64,000 bases of DNA from Moringa oleifera (Eukaryota; Streptophyta; Magnoliopsida; Brassicales; Moringaceae): the NCBI GenBank assembly GCA_021397835.1, contig JAJFZO010000889.1:1736001-1800000 (forward strand), written 5' to 3'. The first letter of the stretch is position 1, and every line of letters starts with the position of its first letter. This document shows positions 10,201 through 23,048 of this stretch, piece after piece. Below the pieces are notes generated by a model. That model made no database searches and was not told the DNA's origin. It saw nothing but the letters and a program-made list of their open reading frames with translations. The translations under genes and the position numbers were made by a program.

Positions 10201-12818
10201 TCAATGACAAAGCACTATATACAATTGCAAAGATTCTAAGTAAAGATGGAAAAATAGATTGAATAAACAACTCAATTTCCTAAGGCCAAGAAGAAAGATC
10301 TCCAGCCGATAATCCTTTGACATAATACTGATGGCATGTGCTGGTAGACATGCTACAATATTTCTCTCTGACCCTCTTACATAGGATGTGGTTATACAAC
10401 AATATTTTGAAAGATGTTAACAACCATTTTCTTTTACAAATTATCAATCAATTATGTTTAGGGATATCATGAAGTTTTACATTAAAATAAAATGTTAAAA
10501 AAGCAAGACGCAACAAAAAAACTTTCCAGTTATTTCAAAGGATCAAACACAAGTTTCATTTGAACTTATTGTGAGTTAGGAGGTCATCGCTGAACTAAAT
10601 ATAACTTCAGGAATTGCTATAACTGATAAGAATGAATATCAAGAATTGCACCACATATATTCAGGTGCTAGCCAGTAAAGCAAGCATAGACAATTCATTG
10701 CATTAAATACCATTGAAGCTAGTAGTTCTATGCGCACAGTACAGCAAAGACAGCAAACTGTGAGAGATGCATGAAAGTAATTTGTCCTGTGATACTTAAA
10801 TAAACAGTATATATTGGTTTTCCCATCAATCACAGATTGCCACAGCATCATCATAACCCACAAATCAACATGAGCCATCATTGAGTCATTTTCTCCAAAA
10901 ATTTAGATAAGACATGCTGAAAAATGTTAGAAAAACATAACTTGGAAAAGGGATAAATCAAGGGAGAACATGAGAGATCAAATTAGTAACTTGGCTGATT
11001 TTGCGGGCCTTAGGCCCAAATACAGGTAGTGGCAGCAAAGATTCTGCTTTGCTTCAGCACCTCAACATAAATATAATAGCAATTTGAATAAACTCAGAAT
11101 GATCAAAGACGTTTATTTCAAATAGAAGCAAAGTAAATATTCCAACTTTCTAGGATAGTTGTTTGACTACTCCCAGATACCAGAATGACGTAAGAGCAGC
11201 ATCTTCTTTGCGAAGATTTTTCTCCCTCATACTTCTATAAAATATGTCAGAACTGAAACAAAATTCACCAAACATGGTGTGCCTAAGTAGAAAAGGATAT
11301 CTTGAAAGAAGTATAAATAAATGAAACAAGTTAGTTTACTACTCTAGCATAATGATGGTCTAGTTTCTCAAGTAATATTCTAGTTTCTCAACAAAATTTA
11401 ACCTATTAAATGAACTGCATCTATTAGACTCAGCCAGGAGCCTTCAAACCCTATTATGCATGCTCATTAAGTCCATCGCCAAAAATCTTAACAGGTTTCA
11501 GACAACTCCTAATAGATGTGAAAGCACAAGGGTAGACAAGCAATCAGAAACATGGAAAACAGAAACACCAAGAGTGCAAACCACAAAAATCAAACCATGA
11601 TCTGAACATATAGCATGAATGGTTTCAATGAAATACTTCCTACAGGAGAAACTACATAGAATCAGTTCTTAAATCTCACGCCATGAGAGAAAAGAAAGAA
11701 GAACATTCTTCATTCCAACATCTAATTAACCAAAAGCAGTCAGTTATATAAGCCCAATAAAAGAAGTAAAAGTACCTTTTGGAACTGCTCTTCTTTCATC
11801 GTTATAATGAATAAAAGTCACAATCCCAGCAAAACCTAAGACAGCAGCTGGCTGCAAGAAAAGAAAGGAAAAGCAACAAAATATAATAACCATAAAGGAA
11901 AGAAGTAGGTAATACTAATTTCCGTTCTGGTGTCTTCTTTAGATATATACATTCCAACCACGGAAGACGTACACTTCAATGAATAAATGGTGCATATAAC
12001 AAGAGATCTATACAGAAAATAAGGCATACAATGACATAAGTACCCCATGAGGGAGAAGCCTGTGTTTCTATTGGTGTTACAGGATTACCGCCTGGCTTTC
12101 CACAATCCTGTCTCGATGATTTGGCATAGCCACAGGACTGAGTTCTTTTAGATGGGCCAAACCTACATCATACATGCATGATTCAGCTGAAACTGAAATG
12201 AAACAAGAGAGCAGACAATGATAGTTTACATTTGGGGACACTGTATGAAAAGTGACAGTAACCCCTGCAGTTCAAGTACCCAGATTTATCCATGCAGAAC
12301 AGCTTGAAAAATTTCAACAGGTACATATCTGCTGCTTAAAGTTCGACCAACAAAATTAAGTTGGGCTGATTAAAGCAAAATTCCCTAATATTATGCCATA
12401 TTTAATTGCATATAAAACATAACTACCACTTTATGAACGATTTCAGCACTAGAACCAATCCAAATATCCCACAAGGTAAACCAGCTGCTAAGTGGTAAGC
12501 CCTCTAGATCAATCAACACCGCAACTTAAAATTTGTAGGTATCAGTCCGCAAAGACAAGAATATAAAGCTAAACTGTACCAACCCCAAATGCTAAACAGA
12601 AACCCATGAACTTAAAACCCAACATGGGAAAAATAAAACATTGCAGAGTGTCTGTCCTAACAAATATAGCGTAGAATTCTATAGCAAAACGTGTTATCAC
12701 TGAGTGATAGAGAATAAAAGGAGAGATTTCAAGGATTGAAGAGTGACCTTCGTAGCAGATTGAGCGTCTGTCTTGGGCAGTGTTTGGAGGAAAAGAAAAT
12801 AAACCGGGAAATGGGCAT
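7249..12818 (-). CDS. HCC2: SCO1-like cytochrome c oxidase assembly relative, HCC2 type
   Basis: Seven coding exons on the minus strand: 12818-12748, 12162-12044, 11847-11776, 8102-7902, 7790-7695, 7590-7458 and 7357-7249, totalling 801 nt (266 aa; Arabidopsis HCC2 is about 276). The N-terminus looks like a mitochondrial presequence. One membrane segment follows (about 64-77, AAVLGFAGIVTFIHYNDERR), then a thioredoxin-fold SCO domain with GPIIGGPFTLVDTENRLV, VLLYFGY and PVFITIDPQRDTPAQL. SCO1 binds copper through CxxxC and a distal His. Here the loop reads SSPDVGPEQ (about 135-143), without cysteines, and the His region reads VESSHNMYL. This is the HCC2 pattern, a paralogue thought not to carry copper and linked to redox or stress roles. 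Exon 5 needs a GG acceptor to stay in frame (see findings); at the nearby AG the protein would be truncated. Intron 3 is about 3.7 kb. Confidence 0.87.
7811..7880. repeat. Perfect 35-bp tandem duplication in HCC2 intron 4
   Basis: Bases 7811-7845 are repeated exactly at 7846-7880. Each copy contains, on the minus strand, the donor-like TTG/GTAAGC. The junction creates an acceptor-like CTGACAG. The duplication accounts for 70 of the 111 bases of intron 4, and perfect identity points to a recent origin. Confidence 0.9.
8103..11775 (-). other. Large intron 3 of HCC2
   Basis: This 3.7-kb intron separates the membrane-anchor exon from the SCO-domain exon. It has ordinary AT-rich intron composition. 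Reading both strands I found no intact mobile-element gene, terminal inverted repeat pair or RNA gene inside it. Confidence 0.55.
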
Positions 12819-15800
12819 TGCAGTATTTTTTCCGCCTTCTTGTCAAATCGTCTCATTCGTTTCTGGAGAAATATTCGTTATAGCAAAGACCCGTGTCGGC
12901 TTCCTCCCAAAGAAAGTCAAAGATCGAATAGGCGTTCCATTTTCCCTGCAGTAATATTTTCCTAATCCTGGCTACCTAAGCTTCTTTCTAATTAAATGTC
13001 ACAAATATCCTCCAGTGGAAATTACGGAAAATCATTTTTCCTTTTTTTCTTTTTCCTTTTTCCAAAATAAAAGCCATCTTTTCTACTTATTTTTTTTCCC
13101 TTTTTCGAGCCCACAAGTTTGGTGTAGCTTATGAACATAAACTATTAACAAGAACTGTTGCAAGAAAACTACAAGCGAGTCCAATGGGCTACGATGCATA
13201 AGCCCATCATATTTGAAGCATCCATCCAAAAACCATGGGATAGAAGCATTGTTATCTTTTTAATTATTTTTGAAAATAACTGATGGATAAATTTTTTTTA
13301 TTATGTAACATAAATATAGAAGATAATGATAATTTGATTATTATTTTTAGATAATATCTGTCATCAAATTTATTTTCTATTGAGCTACAATTTTCCCATT
13401 CTTTTCAGTCAACTAATTCACATTGTTAATACACAAATACAAATGCACTGCAAAAAAAAAAAAAAAAATCATTATCATTAAATATTTAAAATATATATAT
13501 ATAAATGATATATGTTATTAATTTTGGATTAAAAAATTTTTAAAAATGCACAATTTATTGTCTTTATTATTCGTTTACTTATTCCAAACATTGTTCATAA
13601 TAATTTCTAAATCGAGCATACTTATATACTTTTTAACCTATGATAAACCAAAAGTAAGTTTTCATTATAAACATTTACTACCATAATAAAATATGCTATA
13701 AAAAATTAAAATTTAAAGACGAATTATCGACACAAAAATTACATCATTATAACAAAAACACTTAATGATAAAAAAATTTAAATTAATCACTAACAGATTA
13801 AATCTCTTTGTTAAATTCAATAATAGACATAAATTTTAACAAAAAACTGGCAATAAAAATGCCACTTACAAATCAAAGTTTATCATTAGGCTAATTAATT
13901 TAATGGTAAACGGTTTATATATTTATTATTAGACTATATATTTATGTTGTTGTTAATCCGCCGTTAGATTGATTTAATATAATATAAAATATAAAATTTT
14001 TATTTATTTTATTTAGTATTTTAATATTATTTAATTATAATCAATTAATCAAAACATGTAATAAATAAAAATAATATTAAATCTAATTTAAATTATATAT
14101 ATAAATTAAATTAATACGTAATATTGTACTGTTATGACTAATTAATAAAAAAAATAAAAACAAACCTAAACAAGACATCAAACGGAGCTATCAAGTGAAT
14201 TAAAAAAAAAGCTAGAAGGTGAGCCTCTCAAAAATAAAGCTTTTGTCTTGTGGATGTGCTCCTTTATCTTGGGTTTCTCTACTTTAAAAGCATATGATTC
14301 TACTTTTTATCCCTATGTTTTTGTTCTAAACGTTCTTTCGTAACTTTCAGTTAAGAGCTTATAACTTGTATAGCTATATCGTTGACAGATCGCCCATTGT
14401 CAAAACTACCATCTAAATAGTGTAAGTAAGCTTAGGAGTCAAGTTCGTACACTTAACAATTCTTATTTTTCTCTTAGTATCTCATAGTAGACCTGAGTAT
14501 AGTCTATCAGAAGAGTCTCGAAAGACCCCTCTCATGGGGAAGTAAATGCAACTAACTCCTTGATGTGATCCTACGATAAAAAAATTTATGTTAATGGATT
14601 CATTACCTAATACAAATAATCACACAAGAATTATATAATCAAATTATTTGTTAAATCTTGCAAAAAGCAAACTTATATGTAATTGTCTGACATGCTAATC
14701 GATGAACTCATCAGAATGTAATTTTTTAGTATGAGCCTGTTTAAAAAGCTCTATGAAAATTGAATCTCCCAGCTCCTTTGCTTATCAAAAATAATAATAA
14801 ATAGACAAATAGTATATTATTTTTATTTAAATTTATTTACATAAATTAAATATCATACATACCAAATGTCAAAACTGTTTGAACAAATGACATGAATTTT
14901 CATTGTGTTAAAAGGGACCTAACTAGAATCCACTAGTTTAGCTATGTCGTTTTCTTAAAGTTGTCTTGCACTTCTTTTTCTACTTTGAGTGTTTAGCTCT
15001 CATATGTAATTTATAACAAATTGAGATTTATGTATTACCTTGTGTCAATAAACATCTATCAAATTGGCATATCGTTCAATACCTTTAAGCTTTCCATGCA
15101 GTTTTTGTCATGTTATCCACTGTTTCATTCTATATAAAATGTTTTTACAAGATTAAATGATATGTAGATATGCCCATATATAATATTTTATTTTTTTATA
15201 AATAATTGTACCTTAAATTCTTCAAAGTAAAAGTTATTGATTTTCAAAAAAATTATCCTCTACATATACCCATATGAATCGACTTACTTTTAAAAGATCT
15301 TATAAATTTTTACAGAAGTGTTAAACAAAACAATAAACAAATTATCAAATGAATTAAAAAACTTATAAAAATAATAATATAAATATTAAAAATAATTATA
15401 AGTACTTACACGTTGCTGACTAATTATTACATATGTTCTATAAACTTTCTAAGATAAGCATTCTCATAATAATAAATCTTGAAAAAACCTGAAGCACAGT
15501 TGATGAAACTATAATGTCAATATTAGTTGTGCCGTTTTATGTTACTTTAATTTTTATTTTAAAATTTTTTTTTTAAACAATTTATTGGATAATATTATTT
15601 TAAAATAATGTGTTAAATTTTTAAAAATAATTAAAAATTATAATAATATCATTAATAAAAACTTTATGTTTTTAATTATTTTAAAAATAAATTGATATTC
15701 TTTATTTTTATTTTAAAAACTAAAAGATAAAAACTATTTTTAAATCAATTTTAATAAAATAATTTAATCAAATAATTTTTATTATTTTAAAAAAATAAAA

Positions 15801-16521
15801 ATCAAACAAACCTTTAATAACTAAAACATCACATGAATTTATTAGCCGTTTATAAAACTAACAACAAGTAATCATTATGAATATTTACTCTAACATAAAA
15901 CATGCATATTATATATAGATATAGATATAGATATATAATAAGGTACCTAAAATTCTAGTAAATCTTATAAATCCTTAATGATAAATCATGTATTGAACTC
16001 CGGAACTCACAGATTCACCTGCAATATTAATGAGTAGAAAATAAATTTTAAATAAAACACTATTATGTAATAAAGAAAACTTTTACGTTCGCAAAGAATA
16101 AAGAATAAACTATTGCTCACCATGAACATTTTATATAATAGGAACACATTCATGAAATGACAAATATATAGACATATTTAGGCTCATCATATTCAAAAGA
16201 TCTATCAGACATTCGTGGCCCATCATGGCTCACAACCATTGTTCTCTTTGAATGTGATCTGGGCTCAACTATGAGCCCAGAATTGTATGTGGGAAAATTT
16301 TGTCTCAAAATCCCTAACCTTCCAATGTAATGACCTAATTTCATTATCTATCTAAAAATATAGGGGAAAAAAAAGGCTTATATAGAAAACTCATCACTGT
16401 TTATTTGCCACAAAAAAACTAGAAGCAGCACAGAACAGGAGATAAGATATACATGTATACGCAGCTAGTATTCTTGTGTCCATGAGAAGATAAGAATTAG
16501 GTCACATGTGCTTCTCAAAGT
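12819..16521. other. HCC2 upstream region, then AT-rich spacer
   Basis: Bases 12819-12960 are probably the leader and proximal promoter of HCC2. From 13240 to 16120 the sequence is strongly AT-rich with A/T runs and a short GATATA-type repeat near 15917-15935. Bases 16120-16520 become less AT-rich and form the 3' flank of the SDH2 gene. No gene is visible. Confidence 0.5.
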
Positions 16522-17880
16522 TTAACCAGGCTTCCCAAGGCCAGAGGCTCCCAGCGTGTCCAATGGCTGTGAGAGGAGGTGCTTAGTCTTCATCCTGTGA
16601 ATAGCACCGGAAGGATCAAGGCTTTTGGGGCAGGTAGCTGTGCAGTTCTCGATAGTCCTGCATCGGTATAGTCTCTTCTGGTCTTCTGTTAAAGCTTGCA
16701 ACCTTTCCTCCGTGAATTCATCTCGGCTGCAGCCAAGTAGAATACGTGTAGACAATTCAATAAATTGACCCATAACATAATCAAGTCTTCTCTGACAAGT
16801 ATCAATTAAACTGACCCATACGTACCCAGTTTTAGTTGGACATATGTGTCTTAGGAATGTCTTCTAGCTAACATTTAAGAGGGATATTCTGAAGTGGGTA
16901 GTTTAAGCAGGTCAATTACCTGTCAGAGATCCATCGATAGGCATGGAGTAAAGCAGCAGGTCCAGGGAATTCCTCTGGGTTCCACCAGTAGGCAGCACAT
17001 GAAGTGCTACAGCATGCACATAGTATGCACTCATACAGCCCCTCTAGCTTCTTTCTATCAGCTGGTGACTGCCTATACTCCCTCCCGTCTTCAGGTAGCT
17101 TTCTCGTCTTCAGCCACGGCTCAATCGACCTTCACCATAAAAACAAGCATCATCTGATATTCAATTAAGCCGTTATTCATGTGTGTTCATTGAGTAAGCC
17201 ACGGATCCCATAAGAAAGGCTATCTAAGTAAAAACGTTTAGCATGAGAAAGTGAGGATCTTACTTGTATTGCTGGTAAAAGTTGCTGAGATCGACAACCA
17301 GATCTTTAATGACATACATGTGAGGCAGAGGAGTTATGATAGTGGCCTTGCTAGTGTCTGCGTCAATGGGCTTCAAGCAGGCCACGGTATTAGTCCCATC
17401 GATGTTCATGGCACAAGACCCACAGATACCTTCTCTGCATGATCTCCTATAGCTCAAGCTCGCATCATCCTCTGCTTTAATCTTCTGCAGTGCATCCAAA
17501 ACCTTTCAAAAAAAAAAAAAAAAACCTAGGTCACGACCGAGTATTTCCAATTGAAGTATTGGTAGAAGACAAAATTGAGAAGCGAAGAACATGAGGAACG
17601 AAAGTGGTACCATTGGACCACAGTTAGATAGGTCTACATGGTAAGACTGAAGAATGGGTTTGTTGTTGGGGCGGTCAGGGTTCCATCTGTAGACCTGGAA
17701 CTCCTTCATAAGCCTCTTGACACTCTTTTTGACAGACCCATGTGCCTCCACAGCTACTTCTGCATACTCTTGTGCAGTCGGATGGCCTTCTAGTACGGGA
17801 AAGTTTCGCTTCTTTTGGTCTCTTCTACCGAGCAAGGAAGCTGCCCTGTCGTACCCTCGGCGTAACCATCTCCTAGACAT
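16522..17880 (-). CDS. SDH2-3: Succinate dehydrogenase iron-sulfur subunit, SDH2-3 type
   Basis: Four exons on the minus strand: 17880-17611, 17502-17264, 17129-16920 and 16726-16522; 924 nt, 307 aa, GT-AG introns in phase. It is the electron-transfer subunit of mitochondrial complex II, passing electrons from FAD of SDH1 to ubiquinone. The ferredoxin-like half carries the [2Fe-2S] ligands in [10 protein letters not shown] (Cys 112, 117, 120) plus Cys132. The second half has [11 protein letters not shown] (204, 207, 210, 214) and [12 protein letters not shown] (262, 268, 272), supplying the [4Fe-4S] and [3Fe-4S] ligands. All expected cysteines are present. The Arg-rich N-terminus ([17 protein letters not shown]) fits a mitochondrial presequence and, with the four-exon layout and the neighbouring TPR and VQ genes, matches SDH2-3, the seed-specific isoform in Arabidopsis. 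A seed-type RY/ABRE cluster lies upstream. Confidence 0.95.
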
Positions 17881-17985
17881 CTATCTATCTCTCTCTCTCT
17901 CGTGGTTCCGTCTCTTTCCCGAATATGCTTAGAAACACGACGCAACACATGCCATTACATTTTCAAGGCTACTGCACGAGTAAAG

Positions 17986-18013
17986 ACACGTGGATCCATG
18001 CATGCAACGTGTT
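17986..18013 (-). promoter_or_regulatory. ABRE/G-box and RY element cluster upstream of SDH2-3
   Basis: Within 28 bases, 106-133 bp upstream of the SDH2-3 ATG, lie ACACGTGG (17986-17993; ABRE/G-box core), CATGCATG (17997-18004; RY element) and AACGTGTT (18006-18013; second ACGT core). RY elements bind ABI3/FUS3/LEC2 B3 factors and ACGT cores bind bZIP factors in maturing seeds. The same motif pair has been reported as needed for Arabidopsis SDH2-3 seed expression. Confidence 0.7.
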
Positions 18014-20154
18014 AGGAGCACATAACTTTCAGTGTAACTTGGCAATCCAATGACAACATATTGTTGATCGCCATTGTAATCATCGAATGCCTTAACTTAG
18101 GTTTGGGCCTGCTCTGGATTCCGGACCTGGGTTTTTTATTTTAGCCCCAATCAAAAACCTTGAACAGTAAAGTCCAAACCCAGACCCAACGAACCTAGAA
18201 GATGAAAGATTCAAAGGCATTCAACAATGGAGGAATTAGGTCACAAAGGTGGAATGACAAGGCCGCCTGCCTGTGCAGTTTGACTGCCCACATTTCGTTA
18301 AAGCGACTTATCAGAGCTTTGGATTCGGTGCTCGAGATTTGCAGACAGGTCAACGTAATTCACAATTTCCACCACTGCCTTCGTGATGGCCCCACAGAGA
18401 CCATTTGGCACTTGACCACCTTCTTCTTCACAGACCTGTAAAACATTTGACTCAGAGCCCACGAGACAGAAGCAGAAGAAGTCTCTCTCCCCGAAACTTC
18501 AAGGTGGAACCGAACACTTTGCTTTCACGTTTCATAGATGAGACCCCTTGATGCTTTGGTTCTGCCCAAATGACAGCTGCTAATATTGGTGAGCTTTATA
18601 AATGAAGATTATTTTTCCAAAATCTTATGTTTTATATAAGCTTCGAAGAAATATAATTTTATTACAAGCACACATTAAATAAATAAACATGAAATCCGAA
18701 TCAGATGTTCTCATCTTCTTGCGCAATAGGTTTCAGATTTGTGTTTATTGGCACATGTTACCTATACCCAGAAAAATATATCATGTCACAGCAACTTACC
18801 TTTGAAGGTTTCTAGAGATTATAGGAAAGATATTTCCACTGGCAGTCTTCATTCAACGGAGGGAAAGAGAGGCCACAATAATTTATAAGCTTTGAAAGAT
18901 TCATTTCAATTTGCATAATATATGATAAATCACTTTAATCAAGATTTATTATATAATTATTCATCGGTACGGACCTAAGCAATAGATTATGAATTTTAAT
19001 CAACTAAGTAATGACTGCTCCATACACAAACGGGCAACGTAGTTGACCTGCAATAAAGAATGAGAGTTTATTAGGTGGAAGATCACACACAAGTCAAAAA
19101 GAAAGCAGAAAAAGCTAAGTGGTGTCTAATCATACATGTCAGCAGCGTAAAGAAAAGCCTAATGTAACTTAATGGGGTTAGGTAAGCTTTCATTATGGAA
19201 ATTGATCTTTCATGTATTCCGATACCCAAACCACAGAATTAACAAAATCACGATATTAAGCTTGTTACGTAATGATATTAAATTATATATTTGTATATTT
19301 TAATTTTTTAAAATAATTTATAACAATAATCAACAAGTGATTCCTCAACTTTAATTCAATAAATAAGTGAGTTGGCTCATCAATGACGGTGGTTGTCATA
19401 ATACATTCATAGTCAAGGAATTAATTGAGCTATTATTTATATTACAAGATTTTTCTTTTTTGGGGTTCATATATGTTCTTGATCACAACTTGGTCCTTTT
19501 CATTACAAGTCTAAGATTTAGCTAAGATTTGATTACCTTAATAATTTGATTAAAGAATGAAGGGAAAAATAAAATAAAAAGGAAGCATCCATCATGTGGT
19601 CATGTTGGAAAAATTTATGAATTCAGACCATGGTGTAAAAAGAATATATTAACTTACTGGCTTACGTTTTAATTTTTATTGTGTTTATGCGCTTTGACTA
19701 AATATTCGATCACCTGATTTGTTAAATTTAAATTAATTTTAACATAGCATTCTTGATCATTTGTCAAAATATAAAAATATCTCCTAATTTGAAAGTCAAT
19801 TAAGAGACTTAATACTTTCTTTAAAAAAAAAAGTATACTATTGAATATAGGTAAATCAATATAATTAATTAAAATAAATCGAGAGAAGTCAATCTATAGG
19901 TAAATTTAAATCAATTAATCTTAATTGACGTGAAATTATTAATTTAAATTTAACAAAATAATTAACAAAAACAAAATTGATAAGTTTAGGACTAATTTAT
20001 CTTTATCACGATTAAATATCAATAGGATTTGAAAATTTTAAATTTTTTATTTTAAAAAATATCATTTCATTTACAAAAAATTTCATTATAATTGATAATA
20101 AGCAAATCATCTATGAAATTTGACAATTCAAACCAGACATAAACTTTATTATTG

Positions 20155-20590
20155 TTTCATACTTATAAAAACATAAATATCTTTCATGTCATTCAATGAA
20201 ATGTTTCTTAAAAATAATAACTAATTTGAATGTTAGAGTTTCTCTCTATCTTGTAGGTCTTAAGTCAAATTTATTTTTAAAAAACATCATTTCACATCGT
20301 TTATACATAAAAATTTTCAATGTATACTTCATCTAATGCAAAACTCAAGCTGATTATTAAAAAGAGGATGTCTTTCTTTCAAATCAACAAATCTAGTGAA
20401 TAAAGCCAGCAATTGCAACAACCTTAATTAAAATCATGCTACTATAAGTCAACAACTACTCTAATCTTACTTAGCAATCATACTATTATAAATATTGATC
20501 CTTGTCACAAATCATGCTAAACTAACAATCATATTAATTATTGTTGGTAGCCGTGCCATCATAAGCTCAAAATACTAATCCATTCTGGAG
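20155..20590 (+). repeat. Dispersed repeat, copy A (uninterrupted)
   Basis: This shares an ordered series of words with the DNA flanking the Harbinger element: TCTTGTAGGTCTTAAGTC, TCAATGTATACTTCATCTAATGC, GATTATTAA, GTCTTTCTTTCA, GAATAAAGCCAGCAA and a run of 'aatcat...ctattataa' motifs. It therefore looks like an empty-site relative of the transposon's insertion locus. The boundaries are approximate and I do not recognise the family. Confidence 0.6.
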
Positions 20591-21019
20591 CTTCGTGCAC
20601 TCAAATGCTAATTGTAAACTTATGGTAATCATCTCTTTCACAAATTTCATGGCGATGTATTACAAAGAAAGCTAGATTAACAAAACAATACAACCAATGA
20701 CTAACAACACAACGCATAATTTAAAAAGGGACATGATATATAAGTACATAAATGTAACCAATCAGAACATGCCGCATGGAGTCCATCACGATGAGTCAAA
20801 CTAATCAATTTTAGCTGACATGGATAACTTAAACTGACACGCGTGTCCAGTCCACCTCAGCTTGGATTTGGCAAGTTATATGAAAAGAACAAATCTGATA
20901 AGTTTATCACTTTCTTATTCTTCTTAATATAAAACATCAATAAAATTTTTTAAAAAAATCTCAAATTCAAAGTCTTTAAATAAGGAAAAAATTTATATGA
21001 CATTACATTATTGTGTTAA

Positions 21020-21208
21020 CGTTTGTAAAAATATAATTATTTATTATTTTATTTAATGAATTGTTTCTCGATAGTATTAACTCACTTTAATATCATACTT
21101 TTACTTTATCTTGTAAGTTTTAAGTCAGATTTATTTTTAGTATTATATTATTTAACGTAATTTATAAATAAAAATCTTCGATATATGATTCATTTAATGC
21201 AGACCTTA
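21020..21208 (+). repeat. Dispersed repeat, copy B, left part
   Basis: This is the left half of a second copy of the repeat seen at 20155-20590. It shares the TCTTGTAAGTTTTAAGTCAG and TTCATTTAATGCAGACC regions. It ends at TTA (21206-21208), which is the target-site duplication of the Harbinger insertion, and continues at 25585. Confidence 0.6.
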
Positions 21209-21263
21209 GGCCATCTCCAACGAGACGGCAAAACGGTAATTTGCCGTCAAAATTGCCGTGAAA

Positions 21264-21354
21264 CCGTCTCCAACGAGACGGCAAATCAAGTTCATCAAAT
21301 TGGTGCAGCTACAGTATTGCACCAAATTTGGTGCAGTACTGTAGCTTGCACCAA
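21264..21354. repeat. Subterminal palindromes at the transposon's left end
   Basis: CCGTCTC-caac-GAGACGG is a perfect 7-bp inverted repeat at 21264-21281. At 21300-21354 a second, nested palindrome has arms reading TTGGTGCAGCTACAGTA and TACTGTAGCTTGCACCAA, around the perfect 18-bp palindrome TGCACCAAATTTGGTGCA. Such subterminal repeats are usual binding sites for ORF1 and transposase and could form hairpins. Confidence 0.85.
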
Positions 21355-21813
21355 TTTGGTGAAATATTAATATATATATATATTTTTTATAAATTATTTT
21401 TTTAAAAGTTTTAAATCAAATGTATTTTTGATTAATAATTTAATAAATATATGATATTAGTAGAAAAAAATTATACCATTAAGAATATCTCATCAAGATC
21501 TTCAAAATAAGACCAATATTCAATATGTAATTTTGTTTTATTTAAATTATTATTAATAATAATTTATTTAATTAATAATAAAATTATATATACTATTAAT
21601 ATTATTATTTAAAAATATATGAAAATTTAAAATAATTTATAATTTATGATATAATTTAAATTTTTGCATGAACATGATAAAAATAAATTTTTTTCAATTG
21701 ATAACATAGTACAATAAATATAACAACACATTAACGATTACAACTTAAACTGAAATTACAACATTAATTAAAATTAAAATACTTTAACAATAATAAACTA
21801 ACTTTAAAATTAT

Positions 21814-22917
21814 TTAAAATGTGGAAAAGTCATCTCCACTTCCTCCTACACCACCAAAATATTGATCAAAATGATTAAATGATCCACTAACTCCTTCAGA
21901 TTGGTGATCTCGACCTCGTTTTGCATAAATTTTCATTTGCTCATTTCGAATAACTTCACGTAATATTGGATCTTTTATAGAATCAATATCTTTCTCTAAA
22001 ATCTTGTTTTCCTCTCTTCGTTCTCGTAATTCTAGCCTTTTTGCCTCATTTTGAGCTCGGAGAAGTTGGAGCTCAACATTCTTTTGGAGTAGTGATTGCG
22101 CTTCTTGCATAGAGACACCGTTTCCTTGGATAATTTCTTTCAGTTTATCTGTTTCTTCCTTCATAGATTTGAAATATTCTTTGAACTCTTCATTTTGTTT
22201 TTTCTTCATTTTCTCTTTGTTCTTCCTAGCAGGACGTTGAGATTCAGTATTGTCATTATACAAATCCTCATCTTCAAAATCATCATTTAAATCAATACAA
22301 AATGATGACGAACCTATAGACTTCGATGAATTGGATTCTGAATGAGATGCGTTGTTGTGATTCGGTCGCTTCTTACGGATAATAGTTTGATTGGGATCAG
22401 CATCAGCAAATTTCTCAATATTTTTAAGAATAGGCCACACATGATCAAATTTGAAACCTCTTTTGAAAGTCGGATCTTCTGCTAGTAAAAATTTGGCTTT
22501 ATCTAACTGCAAGACACCATTAAATAAATGATGTTAACAAACAAAAGTTTTACTAAGTTCAGTAAAAAAAAAAATAGAATAAGTACTTACAATATCTTGT
22601 TCCAAAGCACCACTTGGATTCAAATTTTCAATTTGACGAATACATCCTCGTAACTTGGCAACAGCTGCCATGATTGTTTGCATTCGTGTTTGTAGAGATC
22701 TCCTCGGTCGAACATTTGTAATGTGCGCTGGCAAAGCTTTGTGATATTCTTCTTCAATACGAGACCAAAATTGAAGAGTTGATTGATTTGTGCCAATAAT
22801 CGCATTTTGTGAAATATCAAGATAAATATGGCACAAAAGTCGATCTTCATCGTTAGAATATGAAGCAGTACGTACACTACTTTGGGTTTTTTGCCCTAAC
22901 TTTGAACTTGAAGACAT
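21814..22917 (-). CDS. Harbinger ORF1, Myb/SANT-like DNA-binding protein with NAM-associated C-terminus
   Basis: Two exons on the minus strand: 22917-22591 and 22506-21814 (GT-AG, phase 0), 1020 nt, 339 aa. The first exon encodes a Myb/SANT-like region (SYSNDEDRLLCHIYLDIS, FWSRIEEEYHKALP, RSLQTRMQTIMAAVAKLRG). The second has the region found beside plant NAM-like proteins (FKFDHVWPILKNIEKF), an acidic Ser-rich linker and a long Glu/Lys-rich coiled coil (about residues 200-300). In PIF/Harbinger elements this protein binds subterminal DNA and helps the transposase enter the nucleus and act. The frame is intact. The start is the ATG followed by SSSSKLGQKTQ; an earlier in-frame Met at 22998 would add 27 residues and seems less likely. 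Confidence 0.85.
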
Positions 22918-23048
22918 AGTTGAAATAGTGTAGGCTTTAATCTTGCAAGAGGTTTTGAAAAGGTAATATGAGAAATCTCTTGATTTTAAACATAACAATT
23001 CACTACCTATTTATACAATTGATAGAGTGTACAATAATTTATAAATAT

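Larger units (their letters stand above)
18014..21208. other. Spacer between SDH2-3 and the Harbinger element
   Basis: No gene is visible. Bases 18014-18560 have mixed composition and the rest is AT-rich. Two related AT-rich segments lie here (see repeat entries), the second being interrupted by the transposon. Confidence 0.5.

Noticed and set aside
18202..18441. 79-residue frame upstream of SDH2-3
   Set aside because: No similarity to known proteins and no coding context; treated as spacer.
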